A DNA stretch of 64,000 bases from Cinclus cinclus (GCF_963662255.1 NC_085048.1:101786229-101850228), one strand, 5' to 3'. Numbered from the stretch's first letter, positions 11,332 to 21,897 are shown. Notes: a model not told the origin generated them from the letters alone. Program-made: numbers and translations.

Positions 11332-13011
11332 ATGACACCAGGGAAAATTTTGTCCCAACCCCTTACACAGTTTTTTGGGTCTGCTCCACCAGCTTTTGAG
11401 GGGTTCAAATCTCTTCTAAGCAGTAATGATATCATACAGTGGCTGACATTGCTAATAGGCCTTGTAAACCTGTTCTATTTAACATTCCGAGATGAGGGGA
11501 GATTGACTTGGATGACAACCCTGATATGTCCCCCAAGGAATAGGGATCCTGCCCCAGAGCCTGGCCCTGCCCCAGAGACTAAGGACTCTGCCCCAGAGAC
11601 TAAGGACTCTGCCCCAGAGCCTGCCCCTGCCCCAGAGACTAAGGATTCTCCCCCAGAGACTAAGGATTCTGCCCCAGAGGCTAAGGATGTCGCCCCTGAG
11701 CCTGATTCTACCCCAGAGCTCACCTCAGAAAGGAACCATCCAGAGTGGGTGGGATTTCTAGTGAAGGAGATAGGCCAAATGCTGAAGGAGTACCTTTCCC
11801 CAGCTCTTGAGAAACTCTCCCTCTACCTTAAAGAGGGAGAACCTGATGGTGCAGCAGTGGAACCCACAGATGTTACATCTCTCCAGGCTCCAGCTGAACT
11901 GCAAGGGCACTCACAGCCAGCAGCAGTTGCCCCTGTGGAAACTAGAAAGTCTAAGGTGAAAACAAAGCACCTAGATAATAATGATCAGAAAGCAGGGCCC
12001 TCACAACCAGCAGGGGAGCCAGAGGTTGAGATTGTCACAGAGTCCCTGTCATACGAGAGTCTCCGTAATCTGCGTAAAGATGTTGTACGAAGGGGCCGTG
12101 AGGCTTTTACAACGTGGTTACTGCGGGTCTGGGACCTTATGGGTACAGGTGTGCAGCTGGATGGTACTGAGGCAAGGAATTTGGGACCCCTGACCCAGGA
12201 CTCAGGCATGGATCACATATTCGTAAGGGAACCAGGCCCCCTTTCCCTCTGGGAGTGGCTTTTAATGAGTGTAAGAGAGAGGTTTGTCCATAGAGAGAGA
12301 ATGCAGGAGCACCACCATAGAATGCACTGGAAGACCGCTGAGGAGGGGATCCAACAGCTGAGAGAAGTGGCAGTACTGGAGATACTCTTTGGGAGGGGTG
12401 GACAACATGACAATGACCCCGACAAGGTCAGGTGCACAGGGCAGATGTTGTGGAATCTGGCACACCTGGGGCCATCTCAATACACCACATTCATTGCAGC
12501 CATTAATGCTGACACCAACCACGAGACAGTGGGTTCTGTTGCCAATAAGCTCAGAAATTTTGAGAGTATAATGAATGGCCCAATGCAGGCTCAGGTCTCT
12601 GCTGTGTTTAGGGAACTCAGAGAGGAGTTCAAGGAGGAGATAAGAGGGGTGAGGGAGGAGATGAGGAAGGTCAATGCAGCACCAGTGCGAGTCACAGATC
12701 CCAGAGTTAGAGCTCAACGTCCCCCAGCTAGGGAGAGAGGATACACCCCACGAGCTGACCTGTGGTTCTTTCTGCGTGACCATGGGGAAGACATGAGGAG
12801 GTGGGATGGGAAACCCACTTCTGCTCTGGCAGCGTGGGTGCGTCAACTCAGGGAGGGAAACACTAACCAAGGGAGCTCCACTAAAGTGAAGGCAGCCTCA
12901 ACTTCCCATAATCAAGGTGCAGGGTATTACAAAAGGAAGGATGATTTGTCAGATCCCCTCGAGGGAACCTCCAACATGTATGCCCAGGAAGGAAATAATA
13001 ACCAGGGCTAG
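11332..13011 (+). CDS. gag: ERV-L gag polyprotein, intact ORF
   Basis: Structural polyprotein that would form the viral capsid. 559 codons run from a true ATG to a UAG shared with the gag-pro junction. Residues 33-51 form a hydrophobic, membrane-like segment near the N-terminus. Residues 73-130 are an acidic Pro-Glu-Thr-Lys repeat built on APETKDS units. An amphipathic segment follows (about 139-168), then a capsid-like helical region (about 255-430), a charged coiled-coil-like stretch around residues 425-450, and a basic Gly/Asn/Lys-rich tail. I find no CCHC zinc knuckle. Position, length and the adjacent protease support the call. The ORF is undamaged although pol is broken. The membrane-like N-terminus in place of an obvious myristoylation signal (residues 2-3 are TP, not G) is unusual. 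Confidence 0.88.
   Translation: MTPGKILSQPLTQFFGSAPPAFEGFKSLLSSNDIIQWLTLLIGLVNLFYLTFRDEGRLTWMTTLICPPRNRDPAPEPGPAPETKDSAPETKDSAPEPAPAPETKDSPPETKDSAPEAKDVAPEPDSTPELTSERNHPEWVGFLVKEIGQMLKEYLSPALEKLSLYLKEGEPDGAAVEPTDVTSLQAPAELQGHSQPAAVAPVETRKSKVKTKHLDNNDQKAGPSQPAGEPEVEIVTESLSYESLRNLRKDVVRRGREAFTTWLLRVWDLMGTGVQLDGTEARNLGPLTQDSGMDHIFVREPGPLSLWEWLLMSVRERFVHRERMQEHHHRMHWKTAEEGIQQLREVAVLEILFGRGGQHDNDPDKVRCTGQMLWNLAHLGPSQYTTFIAAINADTNHETVGSVANKLRNFESIMNGPMQAQVSAVFRELREEFKEEIRGVREEMRKVNAAPVRVTDPRVRAQRPPARERGYTPRADLWFFLRDHGEDMRRWDGKPTSALAAWVRQLREGNTNQGSSTKVKAASTSHNQGAGYYKRKDDLSDPLEGTSNMYAQEGNNNQG
11545..11720 (+). repeat. Pro/Glu/Thr-coding tandem repeat inside gag
   Basis: Imperfect tandem repeat of about 21-bp units built from CCCCAGAGACTAAGGA-type sequence. 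It encodes repeated APETKDS-like heptads interleaved with PEPAPA segments. This kind of repeat expands and contracts by slippage, so its length probably varies among copies. Confidence 0.9.
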
Positions 13012-13030
13012 AGGGGCCCGGCCTCTAGCC
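13006..13030 (+). promoter_or_regulatory. Perfect hairpin enclosing the gag UAG stop
   Basis: GGCTAGAGG (13006-13014) and CCTCTAGCC (13022-13030) are exact reverse complements separated by a 7-nt GC-rich loop. The UAG that ends gag (13009-13011) lies inside the 5' arm. gag and pro-pol are in the same frame on either side, so this is a candidate stop-codon readthrough element. Known retroviral readthrough structures lie a few bases downstream of the stop, so the enclosed position is atypical and function is not shown. Confidence 0.45.
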
Positions 13031-14457
13031 AGGGAGAGGCACGGGAAAACCAGGTCGTTTGGACGGTGTGGATCCGATGGCCTGCCACATCAGAGCCACA
13101 AAAACATAGGGCATTAGTTGATACTGGTTCACAGTGCACCCTAATACCATCAGAACATGTGGGGGAAGAGCCTGTTTCTATTGCTGGGGTGACAGGGGGA
13201 TCACAGGAATTGACTTTGCTGGAGGCTGAGGTGAGCCTGACTGGGAAAGAGTGGCAGAAGCATCCAATTGTGACTGGCCCAGAGGCACCGTGTATTCTAG
13301 GCATAGACTTCCTGAGGAATGGCTATTACAAAGACCCAAAGGGACTCAGGTGGGCTTTTGGAATAGCTGCTGTAGAGGCAGAAAACATTAAGCAATTGAA
13401 CACCTTGCTTGGACTGTCAGAGAACCCATCTGCAGTGGGACTCCTGAAGGTGAAGGAGCAGCAAGTGCCAATTGCCACCTCGACAGTGCACCACAGGCAG
13501 TACAGGACAAATCGAGATGCCGTGATCCCCATCCACAAGATGATCCGTGAGCTGGAGGGCCAAGGGGTGGTCAGCAAAACCCACTCACCCTTCAACAGCC
13601 CCATCTGGCCTGTGCGCAAGTCTGACGGAGAATGGAGATTGACTGTGGACTATCGTGCATTGAATGAAGTGACTCCACCGCTGAGCGCTGCCGTGCCGGA
13701 CATGCTGATACTCCAGTACGAGCTGGAGTCCAAGGCAGCAAAGTGGTACGCCACCATTGACATTGCCAATGCATTTTTCTCCATTCCTCTGGCAGCAGAG
13801 TGCAGGCCTCAGTTTGCTTTCACCTGGAGGGGCGTGCAGTACACCTGGAACCGACTGCCCCAGGGGTGGAAACACAGCCCCACCATCTGCCATGGACTGA
13901 TCCAGGCTGCACTGGAAAAGGGTGAAGCTCCAGAACATCTGCAATACATTGATGACATCATTGTGTGGAGGAACAGGGCAATGGAAGTATTTGAGAAAGG
14001 AGAGAAGATCATCCAAATTCTGCTGGGAGCTGGTTTTGCCATCAAGAGGAGCAAAGTCAAAGGTCCTGCCCGAGAGATCCAGTTCCTGGGAGTAAAGTGG
14101 CAAGATGGGCGGCGCCAAATCCCCACTGAGGTCATCAATAAGATCACCGCGACGTCTCCACCAACCAACAAGAAGGAAACACAAGCTTTCCTAGGTGCCA
14201 TAGGCTTTTGGAGAATGCACATTCCTGAGTACAGCCAGATCGTGAGCCCTCTCTACCTGGTCACCCGGAAGAAGAACGAATTCCACTGGGGCCCTGAGCA
14301 GCAGCAAGCCTTTGCCCAGATCAAGCAGGAGATCGCTCATGCTGTAGCCCTCGGCCCAGTCAGGACGGGACCAGAGGTGAAGAATGTGCTCTACTCTGCA
14401 GCCGGGAACAAGGGCTTGTCCTGGAGCCTTTGGCAGAAGGTACCTGGTGAGACCTGA
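13012..14457 (+). pseudogene. pol: ERV-L pro-pol N-terminal part: protease and reverse transcriptase
   Basis: The open frame continues directly from gag after its UAG and runs to a premature UGA at 14455-14457. Numbering from codon 13066, the aspartic protease has its DTG at residues 19-21 and a CILGID segment near 76-81. Reverse transcriptase follows, with the first catalytic Asp at 232 (in YATIDIANAFF), the LPQGW box near 264-268 and the YIDD box at 294-297, plus a thumb/connection region. Catalytic residues of both enzymes are present. There is no ATG near the start, so expression would depend on readthrough of the gag stop. The UGA cuts the protein within the connection before RNase H. 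A second in-frame stop, UAG, lies at 14527-14529. Confidence 0.85.
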
Positions 14458-14673
14458 GGCCGACCTCTGGGATTCTGGAGCCGAAGTTACAGAGGGTCTG
14501 AAGCCAACTACACCCCAACAGAGAAGTAGATCTTGGCTGCTTATGAAGGAGTTCAAGCTGCCTCAGGGGTGATTGGCACAGAAGCACAGCTCCTCCTGGC
14601 ACCCCGACTACCAGTGCTGGGGTGGATGTTTAAAGGGAAGGTCCCCTCTACCCACCACGCCACCGATGCCACA
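14458..14673 (+). pseudogene. Damaged pol linker between RT and RNase H
   Basis: Sequence in the RT frame continues recognisably after the UGA at 14455, meets UAG at 14527-14529 and then UGA at 14674-14676. The pol reading moves to the frame of the downstream RNase H-integrase segment at about 14670, consistent with loss or gain of a base there. The three lesions within 220 bp show that this copy cannot make full-length Pol by ordinary translation. Confidence 0.75.
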
Positions 14674-16193
14674 TGAGCAAGTGGATTGCCCTCATCACAC
14701 AGCGCGCCCGTATCGGAAACCCAAATCGCCCTGGGATTTTGGAAATAATTACAAACTGGCCAGAAGGTGCAAATTTTGGTCTTGCCAATGAAGAGGAGCA
14801 AGAACAAGTGACTCGGGCTGATGAAGCCCCGCCATACAACCAACTGCCAGCAGATGAAACTCACTACGCTCTTTTCACTGATGGTTCCTGTCGCATCGTG
14901 GGGATTAACCGCAAGTGGAAAGCAGCTATATGGAGCCCCACACGACAGGTTGCACAAGCTACTGAAGGAGAAGGTGGATCAAGTCAACTTGCTGAACTCA
15001 AAGCCGTTCAGCTGGCCCTGGACATTGCTGAAAGAGAAAAGTGGCCAAAGCTTTACCTTTACACTGATTCATGGATGGTAGCCAATGCTCTGTGGGGTTG
15101 GCTGGAAAGATGGAAAAAAGCTAACTGGCAACGTAGGGGAAAACCAGTCTGGGCTGCTGATGAGTGGAAAGACATTGCCAGTCGGGTAGAGAAGCTACCC
15201 GTAAAGGTCCGTCATGTAGATGCCCATGTCCCCAAGAGTCGGGCTAATGAGGAGCACCAACACAATGAGCAAGTAGATCAGGCTGCAAGGATAGAGGTGT
15301 CACAGATAGACTTAGACTGGCAACACAAGGGAGAATTGTTCCTGGCTCGATGGGCCCACAATGCCTCAGGTCACCAAGGCAGAGATGCTACCTATAAGTG
15401 GGCACGAGACCGAGGGGTGGATCTCACCATGGACAGTATTTCCCAGCTTATCCATGACTGTGAGACGTGTGCTGCCATCAAGCAAGCCAAGCGAGTGAAG
15501 CCCCTCTGGTATGGGGGGCGGTGGTCCAAATATAAGTATGGGGAGGCCTGGCAGATTGACTACATCACACTGCCTCAGACACGCCAAGGGAAGCGCTATG
15601 TGCTGACCATGGTAGGAGCCACCACTGGATGGTTGGAGACCTACCCTGTGCCTCATGCCACTGCCTGCAACACCATCCTGGGCCTGGAAAAACAAGTCCT
15701 TTGGAGACATGGTACCCCTGAGAGAATTGAGTCAGACAATGGGACTCATTTCAAGAACAGCCTCATAAACACCTGGGCCAGAGAACACGGCATCGAGTGG
15801 GTGTACCACATTCCTTATCACACACCAGCGGCTGGGAAAGTGGAACGGTGCAATGGGCTGCTTAAAACCACCTTGAAGGCACTGGGTGGGGGGACTTTCA
15901 AGAACTGGGAGATTAATCTACCAAAGGCCACATGGTTAGTGAACACCCGAGGTTCCACTAATCGAGCAGGCCCTGCCCAGTCTGAGCCCTTGAGAACACC
16001 AGATGGGGACAAGGTTCCAGTGGTGCACATGAGAGGTATGCTAGGAAAAACTGTTTGGGTGAACCCTGCCTCCAGCAAAGACAATCCAGTTCGGGGGGTG
16101 GTTTTTGCTCAAGGGCCAGGTTGTACCTGGGGGATCATGCAAAGGGATGGAAAGACCCGATGCATACCCCAAGGAGACCTTGTTTTAGGGTGA
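14673..16193 (+). pseudogene. pol: ERV-L pol C-terminal part: RNase H and integrase
   Basis: 506-codon open segment; its first ATG is only where the frame opens, not a natural start. The RNase H domain (about residues 60-210) has the acidic set D70 (FTDGSC), E108, D132 (YTDSW) and D202. Integrase follows with an HHCC zinc-binding motif at H229, H234, C263 and C266, then a DDE core at D296, D355 and E391. The last two are separated by 35 residues, the classical retroviral spacing. All catalytic residues are intact. The frame ends about 105 bp before the 3' LTR, leaving no room for env. No dUTPase domain follows integrase, unlike several mammalian ERV-L elements. It is a pseudogene because it is cut off from the upstream pol frame. 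Confidence 0.87.
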
Positions 16194-16273
16194 ACTACCT
16201 ACAATACTGTGCCTGTATCTGTAACTGTATGGATGTGTATAATTTGAAGATTTTAATTTGATTTGGCATGATG

Positions 16274-16298
16274 GTAGGGGAAAATTCGGGGTGGATAA
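16274..16298 (+). other. Polypurine tract before the 3' LTR
   Basis: A G/A-rich stretch (GTAGGGGAAAATTCGGGG and following bases) ends directly at the 3' LTR TG. It would prime plus-strand DNA synthesis. Two T residues interrupt it, so the functional core may be only part of it. Confidence 0.65.
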
Positions 16299-17004
16299 TG
16301 TTGAGGGTTAGTTCTCTCCCTTTTTTTTTTCCCTCTGTGGAATTTTCCCCATTGTCATGCTAAGATACCTGTTGACTGGGCCCTGGTGACAAGGGGGAGG
16401 GGATGGGAGGGAAGAAGTAAGCCCCGCGAGATTCAAACAGCCAGAAGAGGAAGCGGAAGGCTGGGCCTCGGCCCATTTCCCCCGCGGAGTTCGGACGAGA
16501 AGGACGATCGCCGCTTCTCCTCCATCTCTGCCATCCCAGCGTCGGGAAACCACCATCGGACCCTGCCCTGCTGTCTTCTCGCTGTGAACTACCACCATCC
16601 AGCACTCTACTGAGCATCGGGACCCACACCGTGAGCGGAGAGCTCTCTCTCCATCTCTCTCTCTCTCCCCCTGGGACAGCTCTGCCATCACCCCCAGCCC
16701 TCCTGCAGCTCTGCGGGACCCGCCCGCCCCCAGCGCCGGGAACTGCAGCTCAGGGAAAAGGTGCCTGCAGCCAAAAAACACTGGGACTGAGTTACTGTTC
16801 TGTTTGTGGCTAATTTCATAGCTGTTGTTGTTCTTGTTTGTCGTGTTAGATACACTAGTAAAGAACTGTTATTCCTACCCCCATATCTTTGCCTGAGAGC
16901 TCTCTTAATTCCAAAATTATAATAATCGGAAGAATCACGTTTTTTTCAGTCCAAGGGGAAGCTTCTGCTTTCCTTGGCAAACACCTGTCTTTCAAACCAA
17001 GACA
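16299..17004 (+). repeat. 3' LTR of the ERV-L provirus
   Basis: 706 bp from TGTTGAGGGTTAG to CAAACCAAGACA, collinear with the 5' LTR. About 19 substitutions and a few small indels in pyrimidine repeats separate the two by eye. It is followed by AGGAA (17005-17009), the second copy of the target duplication. The antisense ORF across it is shared with the other LTR copies and lacks an ATG start. Confidence 0.95.
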
Positions 17005-17009
17005 AGGAA

Positions 17010-20000
17010 GCAGAATATATGGACAGAATAAGGTATTTTAATGTCTAATATGCTTATTTTGTTTGTACAGTACTACTGTAATCCTCAAACTTCTGTTTTT
17101 TAGAACTGACTGTCATGCCAGGGGGAAAGAAACAGATGTTCCCATTTGTCATGTGATGTGGCTCAAAATCATTTTTATTTTCTGGCCTAAAATGACACTA
17201 CGTATCATTTGCCACTTTTTGTATCTCCTTCGGAGTGAGTGACAGATTGCTGTTCAATTACCAGTGTAATAGAAAAGCAAATATTGTGAGGACAGGTTTC
17301 ACCTAAAGGAAATGCAATCACTGATTGCTGCAGTAGTGGGGAGAGAAGGATGGCAGATAACTGTAGAAGCCATCCAGTGGAAAAGACATTTTTATTATAA
17401 ATAATGTCATAGGGGTGACTCAAGGAAAATATACTGGCTCTGGCTTTTCTGCCTGGAGAAAAGGAGAGCCAGGGGTGAATAAAAACATGATGGAAAAATT
17501 GTCTCACTACTCTCATAAAGTGTATTTCCAGCTCTTTGCCTTGAGGTTGTGCTCCTTAAAGCCTTTCTATTTGCTCTGAACCCAGTTCCAGTGGAGAGCA
17601 ATTACTGCAGAAAGATTCTTCATCAAAGATATTCAATGAGAGACTCATTAGAAAGATTTTATAAAAGTGGAAAAACCTTTTTGTCAAAGACTTTGGGATT
17701 AGTCACTTCTCCACTCTACAGTTTGCTTTCTTGTCAGTGTATTCATGCTCTGCTTCCTCCCTTTCTCACAAGATAAATAGATACTCCAGGCCAAGCAGAG
17801 CTTAGCCATTCCTTCTGCAAGTCCTTTACTTGAGCATCACTGGTCCGAGCATCACTGGTCCAGTCTTAATTTTTAGCATTTCTTTTTCTCTGTTTCTTCC
17901 AAAGTCACTTGCCAGGCACAACACTTACTGTCAGTACACTGATCAAGATGGATTTTCATGTCATGATCCAGTCAGTCTGTTGGATTGGGTCAGAGTGCAA
18001 GAAGTGAAATTTCTGCTTAAAATATTTTACATTTTTCTTTCTAAAGGAACATAATGAAGTGAAAACACGTTGAGACTCCTGTAATTTATGTTCTCTCAGG
18101 CTGGTTCTAAACAGTGAATGTCCGGTGAAGTAAAACATTTAGAGTTGAGAAAATGTGGATTACCTGATCATCTGCTGAACCAGATGATTATTTAAAATTT
18201 CTCTTGTAGTTTAAGTTTCCTCTGAGTAACTTAAGCAAGAGATATACTTCCTTGGCAATAAATATGAATGAACCCTTGAAATACCTGGTTTTAGTCAAGT
18301 AAGTTGTGGTTATAGTCATAATAATGGATGTAGAAACAAATATCATGTGTAAATGGAGTTTTAAATTGTGATTGCAGTAAGGTAATGGCTGGACTTGATT
18401 TCATTTATATGTCAGTATGTTACATTTATGCCTGATCTGGTTTTTCTGATTGTAAAGTTCTTTCTGCATAGAATGCAACATGTTACATTTGTCCATAATT
18501 GAATCGTTGAAGCTTTGGCACTGCTCATGTTACACTGATGCAATAATCTCTTTTGGTCTGACGTATTGGTAAAGATTTTTTCAGGGCTGCTGCACTGCTG
18601 TGTTACAGGATTGTCTATGTTTATTAATTGCTTGCTGCATAGCTTGATAGTGCCAAGGCTGTGTTTTAAGAGAAAAGGGATGGGGGAAAGAAAAGTTGAA
18701 TTAACTTTCTGTTTTGCATGTGGTCCTCCTATTGTGTGTGGACAGCAGAATGGTGCCTTTGAAAACAATAACTTTTGATTTCAAGTCAGGGAAAGAAAAA
18801 CCCCGCAGGTTTTGTCATTCCATTTTGGTCATCCATATAATGCAATTTTTTAGAGCTCACTAACGTGCTAAGAAATTACTATGGCAAGTCATCCATTACA
18901 GTTAGAATTCATACAAAGAGTTACCAGGAGGGCAGGAAGCCCAAAATCCGTGCTGATTGCCATCAGCTGCACCCTGCCCACCTCTCTTCTCTCAGGTGAG
19001 GGCTGTCAAGCTCCTGCTCCATCTCCTCTCCTCCCGAGAGCAGCTCTGTGCAGGGCCAGACTTGGAATTAATTCTCCACTAGTCCCATCTGCTGGATGCC
19101 AGGAAGAACTGCCTGATGGAAAGGGAGAAAGCATCATACCTCAGCCTTTATATATTAGCTGGGTGCGGTGTGTCACCAGATGTACATCTGCCTGTGGAAA
19201 ATACGTGCTCTGTTTTCCTTCCATCCACCAATCGTATTTGGACCACTGCTATTCTCACCACCAGGTTCCATGTGTTAAGTAAAAGCAAGGTGGCCAGCAC
19301 AAGGAACTTTAGCTGTGTTGCTTTAGAAAACCTGTAATCAGAAAACCCAGTAGCCAGCAAAGATCACAGCAAAAATATATGTGTATCATTATCAAGACAT
19401 TTCCAGGCCTGGGTATAAATTTCTCTTCTTGCAATGTATATGCTCAGCAGTCAACTTCTCAAATACCTCGTTAAGACTGGTACTCAACTGCTCTTGTGGT
19501 GCTGCAAAGCAGGGAGTGTGGCCATGGCATCCCATCCCACATGCAGCTCTGCAGCCTGAAAGAGCCTTTTCCATCCCTGAAAATTGGGAATTCCTGATAT
19601 ATTTCTAATTAGGGCAAACAAAGTTTAATAAGACACCCATAGATATTTTTCAGGGCATTACCCGTTACTCAGTGGTTATTTGTTGTTGGGTGCGTGCCTT
19701 CCGAAAAGGAGCTGGAGGGTAGAAAATGGTTAATGAATGTAAAGTAGTAGAGAAAACTGGGAATGAATGTGAATGTCAGAAGAGGGGTAATTAATTCAGT
19801 CCTAGCAATCTTACTTTGGTTTGATGTGCTCTCTTCATTATAGCCATTTGTGATGTATTTTTATACTTTACATTAAGTGGCATTGTGGTTTTTGCTTTAA
19901 AATTCAGATGAGTTGATTCTTACCTTCCACAGGCATTGAAGTAAGTTCTGCAGGTCAGAAACACAGCCACTTCAAAGAAATATAACAGGAGGAAAATAAT

Positions 20001-20349
20001 CCTAGGGGAAAACCTCTTTATAAAATACATAGAAGTTCAAGCAACAATTTCATTTAATGCAGACTCTGTTTAGGGAAACATCCCTTTATTTGGTATTGTT
20101 ATTCCCAGTGAGTCTATTGAGATAAAATCTGTAATCCTCATCTTGATATATAAAATCATGACTGGTTTAAATGGAACTGGTCCTGTTGGCAGGTTTTTTA
20201 AGCTTACCTTTACATCTCTCCTTTTTTATCACAGCACTTTGCAGTAAATTAGCAGTTTGTACTAAATTGCTTACAATTAATATTGCACTGCTCCAGTTAC
20301 CAATGAAAAAGTTGTATCATAAATAATTTTTATGTGTTTTTCTCAATAG
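17010..20349. other. Non-coding stretch, probably intron
   Basis: AT-rich sequence with no recognisable gene. A 15-bp tandem duplication lies at 17832-17861. A + strand ORF at 18881-19282 (133 codons) has no domain and no matching donor, and I read it as chance. Confidence 0.45.
17832..17861. repeat. 15-bp perfect tandem duplication
   Basis: GAGCATCACTGGTCC occurs twice in succession, at 17832-17846 and 17847-17861. Probably replication slippage. Confidence 0.9.
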
Positions 20350-20412
20350 GTGATAATGGTGCAGTGGATAAGCAAAACACCGATGAAAGTAAGACCCAGA
20401 GCCAAGAAGCAG
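20350..20412 (+). CDS. Internal exon of an unidentified host gene (phase 1-1, 63 nt)
   Basis: The exon is preceded by a T-rich tract and TTTCTCAATAG and followed by CAG|GTTTGT. In phase 1 it is fully open and encodes a segment beginning DNGAVDKQNTDESKTQ, rich in Asp, Gln and Ser. Of the other two frames, one has stops and one gives an atypical composition. It shares length class, phase and acidic polar composition with the exons at 23703, 33623, 34306, 34874 and 62861, so they probably belong to one + strand gene. The donor, with GTTTGT, is only moderate. I do not recognise the protein. The segment looks intrinsically disordered, and being a multiple of three, the exon could be skipped without changing frame. 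Confidence 0.6.
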
Positions 20413-21897
20413 GTTTGTGCCCAACTCCTGAAAGGCCTGTCTTAGGTTTTATCCACTTTGGTGAACAATAACCTTAGTCAGTGCTTTTGAAGGGGAATGT
20501 TTGTACATGTTCACCAGATTAGCTCAGATCTTGAGCAGTTCTCCCATTAGAGCCCAAATCTTCATTCATTATGAATGAATGTGCAATGCAGGAATGCAGA
20601 CCCATCTCCAGCTTACCAGCTCTATGTTCTCCCTTTAAGGTGCCTAATCTAGATAATCTTGTCAAAATAAATTAATATTTTACCCTTCTGCATAGAGTAG
20701 GAATGAGGGAAAGAATTCAGGGGAAGGGGGAAGCAAGCAGCAGGCTCATTCTGATATAAACTCAACTCCTGAATATTTTTAAAGGGTATTTTCAAGTTTT
20801 AAAAATTTGTGTACACAAGTCCCAGTGGTTATGAACGTTTAAATCTATAGAGAAAAATATTGCATATGATGTGAGTGAATGTCAGAGTTCATAAGTGGTG
20901 GGTTTTGCAGGTGACATGCTTATAAATTATAGTGAGTTCAATATGTTGGAATAGTTTCACTCCATGCTCACAAGAGATTTTTTTATTTTCTGTTTATGGT
21001 TGGATTTTTCATGCTGCACAATTCTGTTCTTTGTAAGAGACAGCTAGGATGAATTAGCTACCAAAAGACCTGAAGTGGCAATCAAAATGTCTGTCTATTG
21101 CCTTATTTATTAAATATTTCTTTAACTGTAGTATTACATGTAGCACAGTGCTTGTCTCATTTGGTTAGGATTTTTTTCCTATTGTGATGCAGAATGTTCC
21201 CTAAACATACTTAAACCAGAAAGAGTAAAAGGGTTTTCTTTGGAATTTCTTGAGCTGAAGGTGGCCCGCCAGCAAACACAGCAGATAAATTTAGAAGGCC
21301 TGGATTTCTGATTTTCCTGATTTGCTTCCTGTATTCTGGTAGTGAGAAGTCCATTGAATGAGTCTTCTTTTCATCCTATGCATTGACCACTGTGTAGGTA
21401 GAAGGGCAGCTTTTCTCCCTGCCTTCCACAGATCATTGTTCCGCAATTGAGTGTTAACATCTGATGTTGCCTGTAGGTGCTGGAAGTCCTTCTGTGTTTC
21501 ATGTCCTTTTTGTCACCTCTTCTGTATGTCCCAATGCCGGACAAGCAGTGGGAGGTGAAGCCAGAAGCAAACAGTATTACAGAATAAAAGAGATTCCCAT
21601 GGACCTCAGCAAACTTTATCCACCCCAAGATAAGTGCATGGTGGTGTTTTGTAAGTGCTGGAGGGCAACCCCATATGCTTCCCTGTTTTATTCACTTTCA
21701 TGCTAATTGTATTTTAAACAGGCCAAGGGAGAAGAATGAGTTATTCTATGTGAATTGAAATTCTGTTTTGAATCTCTGACTAGACTGGGGCATATATTTT
21801 TACAAGCAATTCTAAGCTTTTAACTTTACCAAGTACTGCTTGACTGCTAGCTGTCCTAAGAGCTAATACTGCCTGGAGCTCCTGCCTCCACTTGCAG
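20413..21897. other. Intron-like stretch
   Basis: No clear gene or repeat. A 78-nt segment at 21477-21554 has paired splice-like ends and an open phase-1 frame, but its hydrophobic composition differs from the accepted exons, and I left it out. Confidence 0.4.

Larger units (their letters stand above)
10276..17004 (+). mobile_element. ERV-L-like endogenous retrovirus, complete gag-pol provirus, no env
   Basis: The 6.7-kb provirus consists of 5' LTR, primer binding site, leader, gag, pro-RT, RNase H-integrase, polypurine tract and 3' LTR. AGGAA at 10271-10275 is repeated at 17005-17009, a 5-bp target duplication that fits this class. The RT and integrase resemble class III (ERV-L, spumavirus-related) elements: the YIDD catalytic box, the sequence around the LPQGW box, and absence of env. 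By eye the LTRs differ at about 19 substitutions plus small indels over about 700 bp, so they are roughly 97% identical. This indicates insertion millions of years ago at typical avian rates, an inference that depends on the assumed rate. pol carries two stops and a frame change, so the element cannot make a full polyprotein as written. Confidence 0.95.

Noticed and set aside
12262..12870. Minus-strand ORF of 202 codons opposite gag
   Set aside because: It is the antisense shadow of the gag frame. Length follows from codon bias on the sense strand.
13585..14184. Minus-strand ORF of 199 codons opposite reverse transcriptase
   Set aside because: It is the complement of a clearly coding RT frame, with no domain of its own.
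16308..16781. Minus-strand 157-codon ORF in the 3' LTR, with similar frames in the other LTRs (7879-8079, 10285-10575, 27094-27321, 50635-51045)
   Set aside because: The frame recurs because the LTR recurs. It begins at a non-ATG codon, has a Gly/Arg/Ala-rich antisense composition and differs in length among copies because of indels.
18881..19282. + strand ORF of 133 codons with a good internal acceptor at about 18995
   Set aside because: No donor in the correct phase, no domain, and composition unlike the confident exons.
21477..21554. 78-nt segment with splice-like ends open in phase 1
   Set aside because: The peptide is hydrophobic and the frame stays open past the donor. It could be chance, and support is weaker than for the 21898 candidate.
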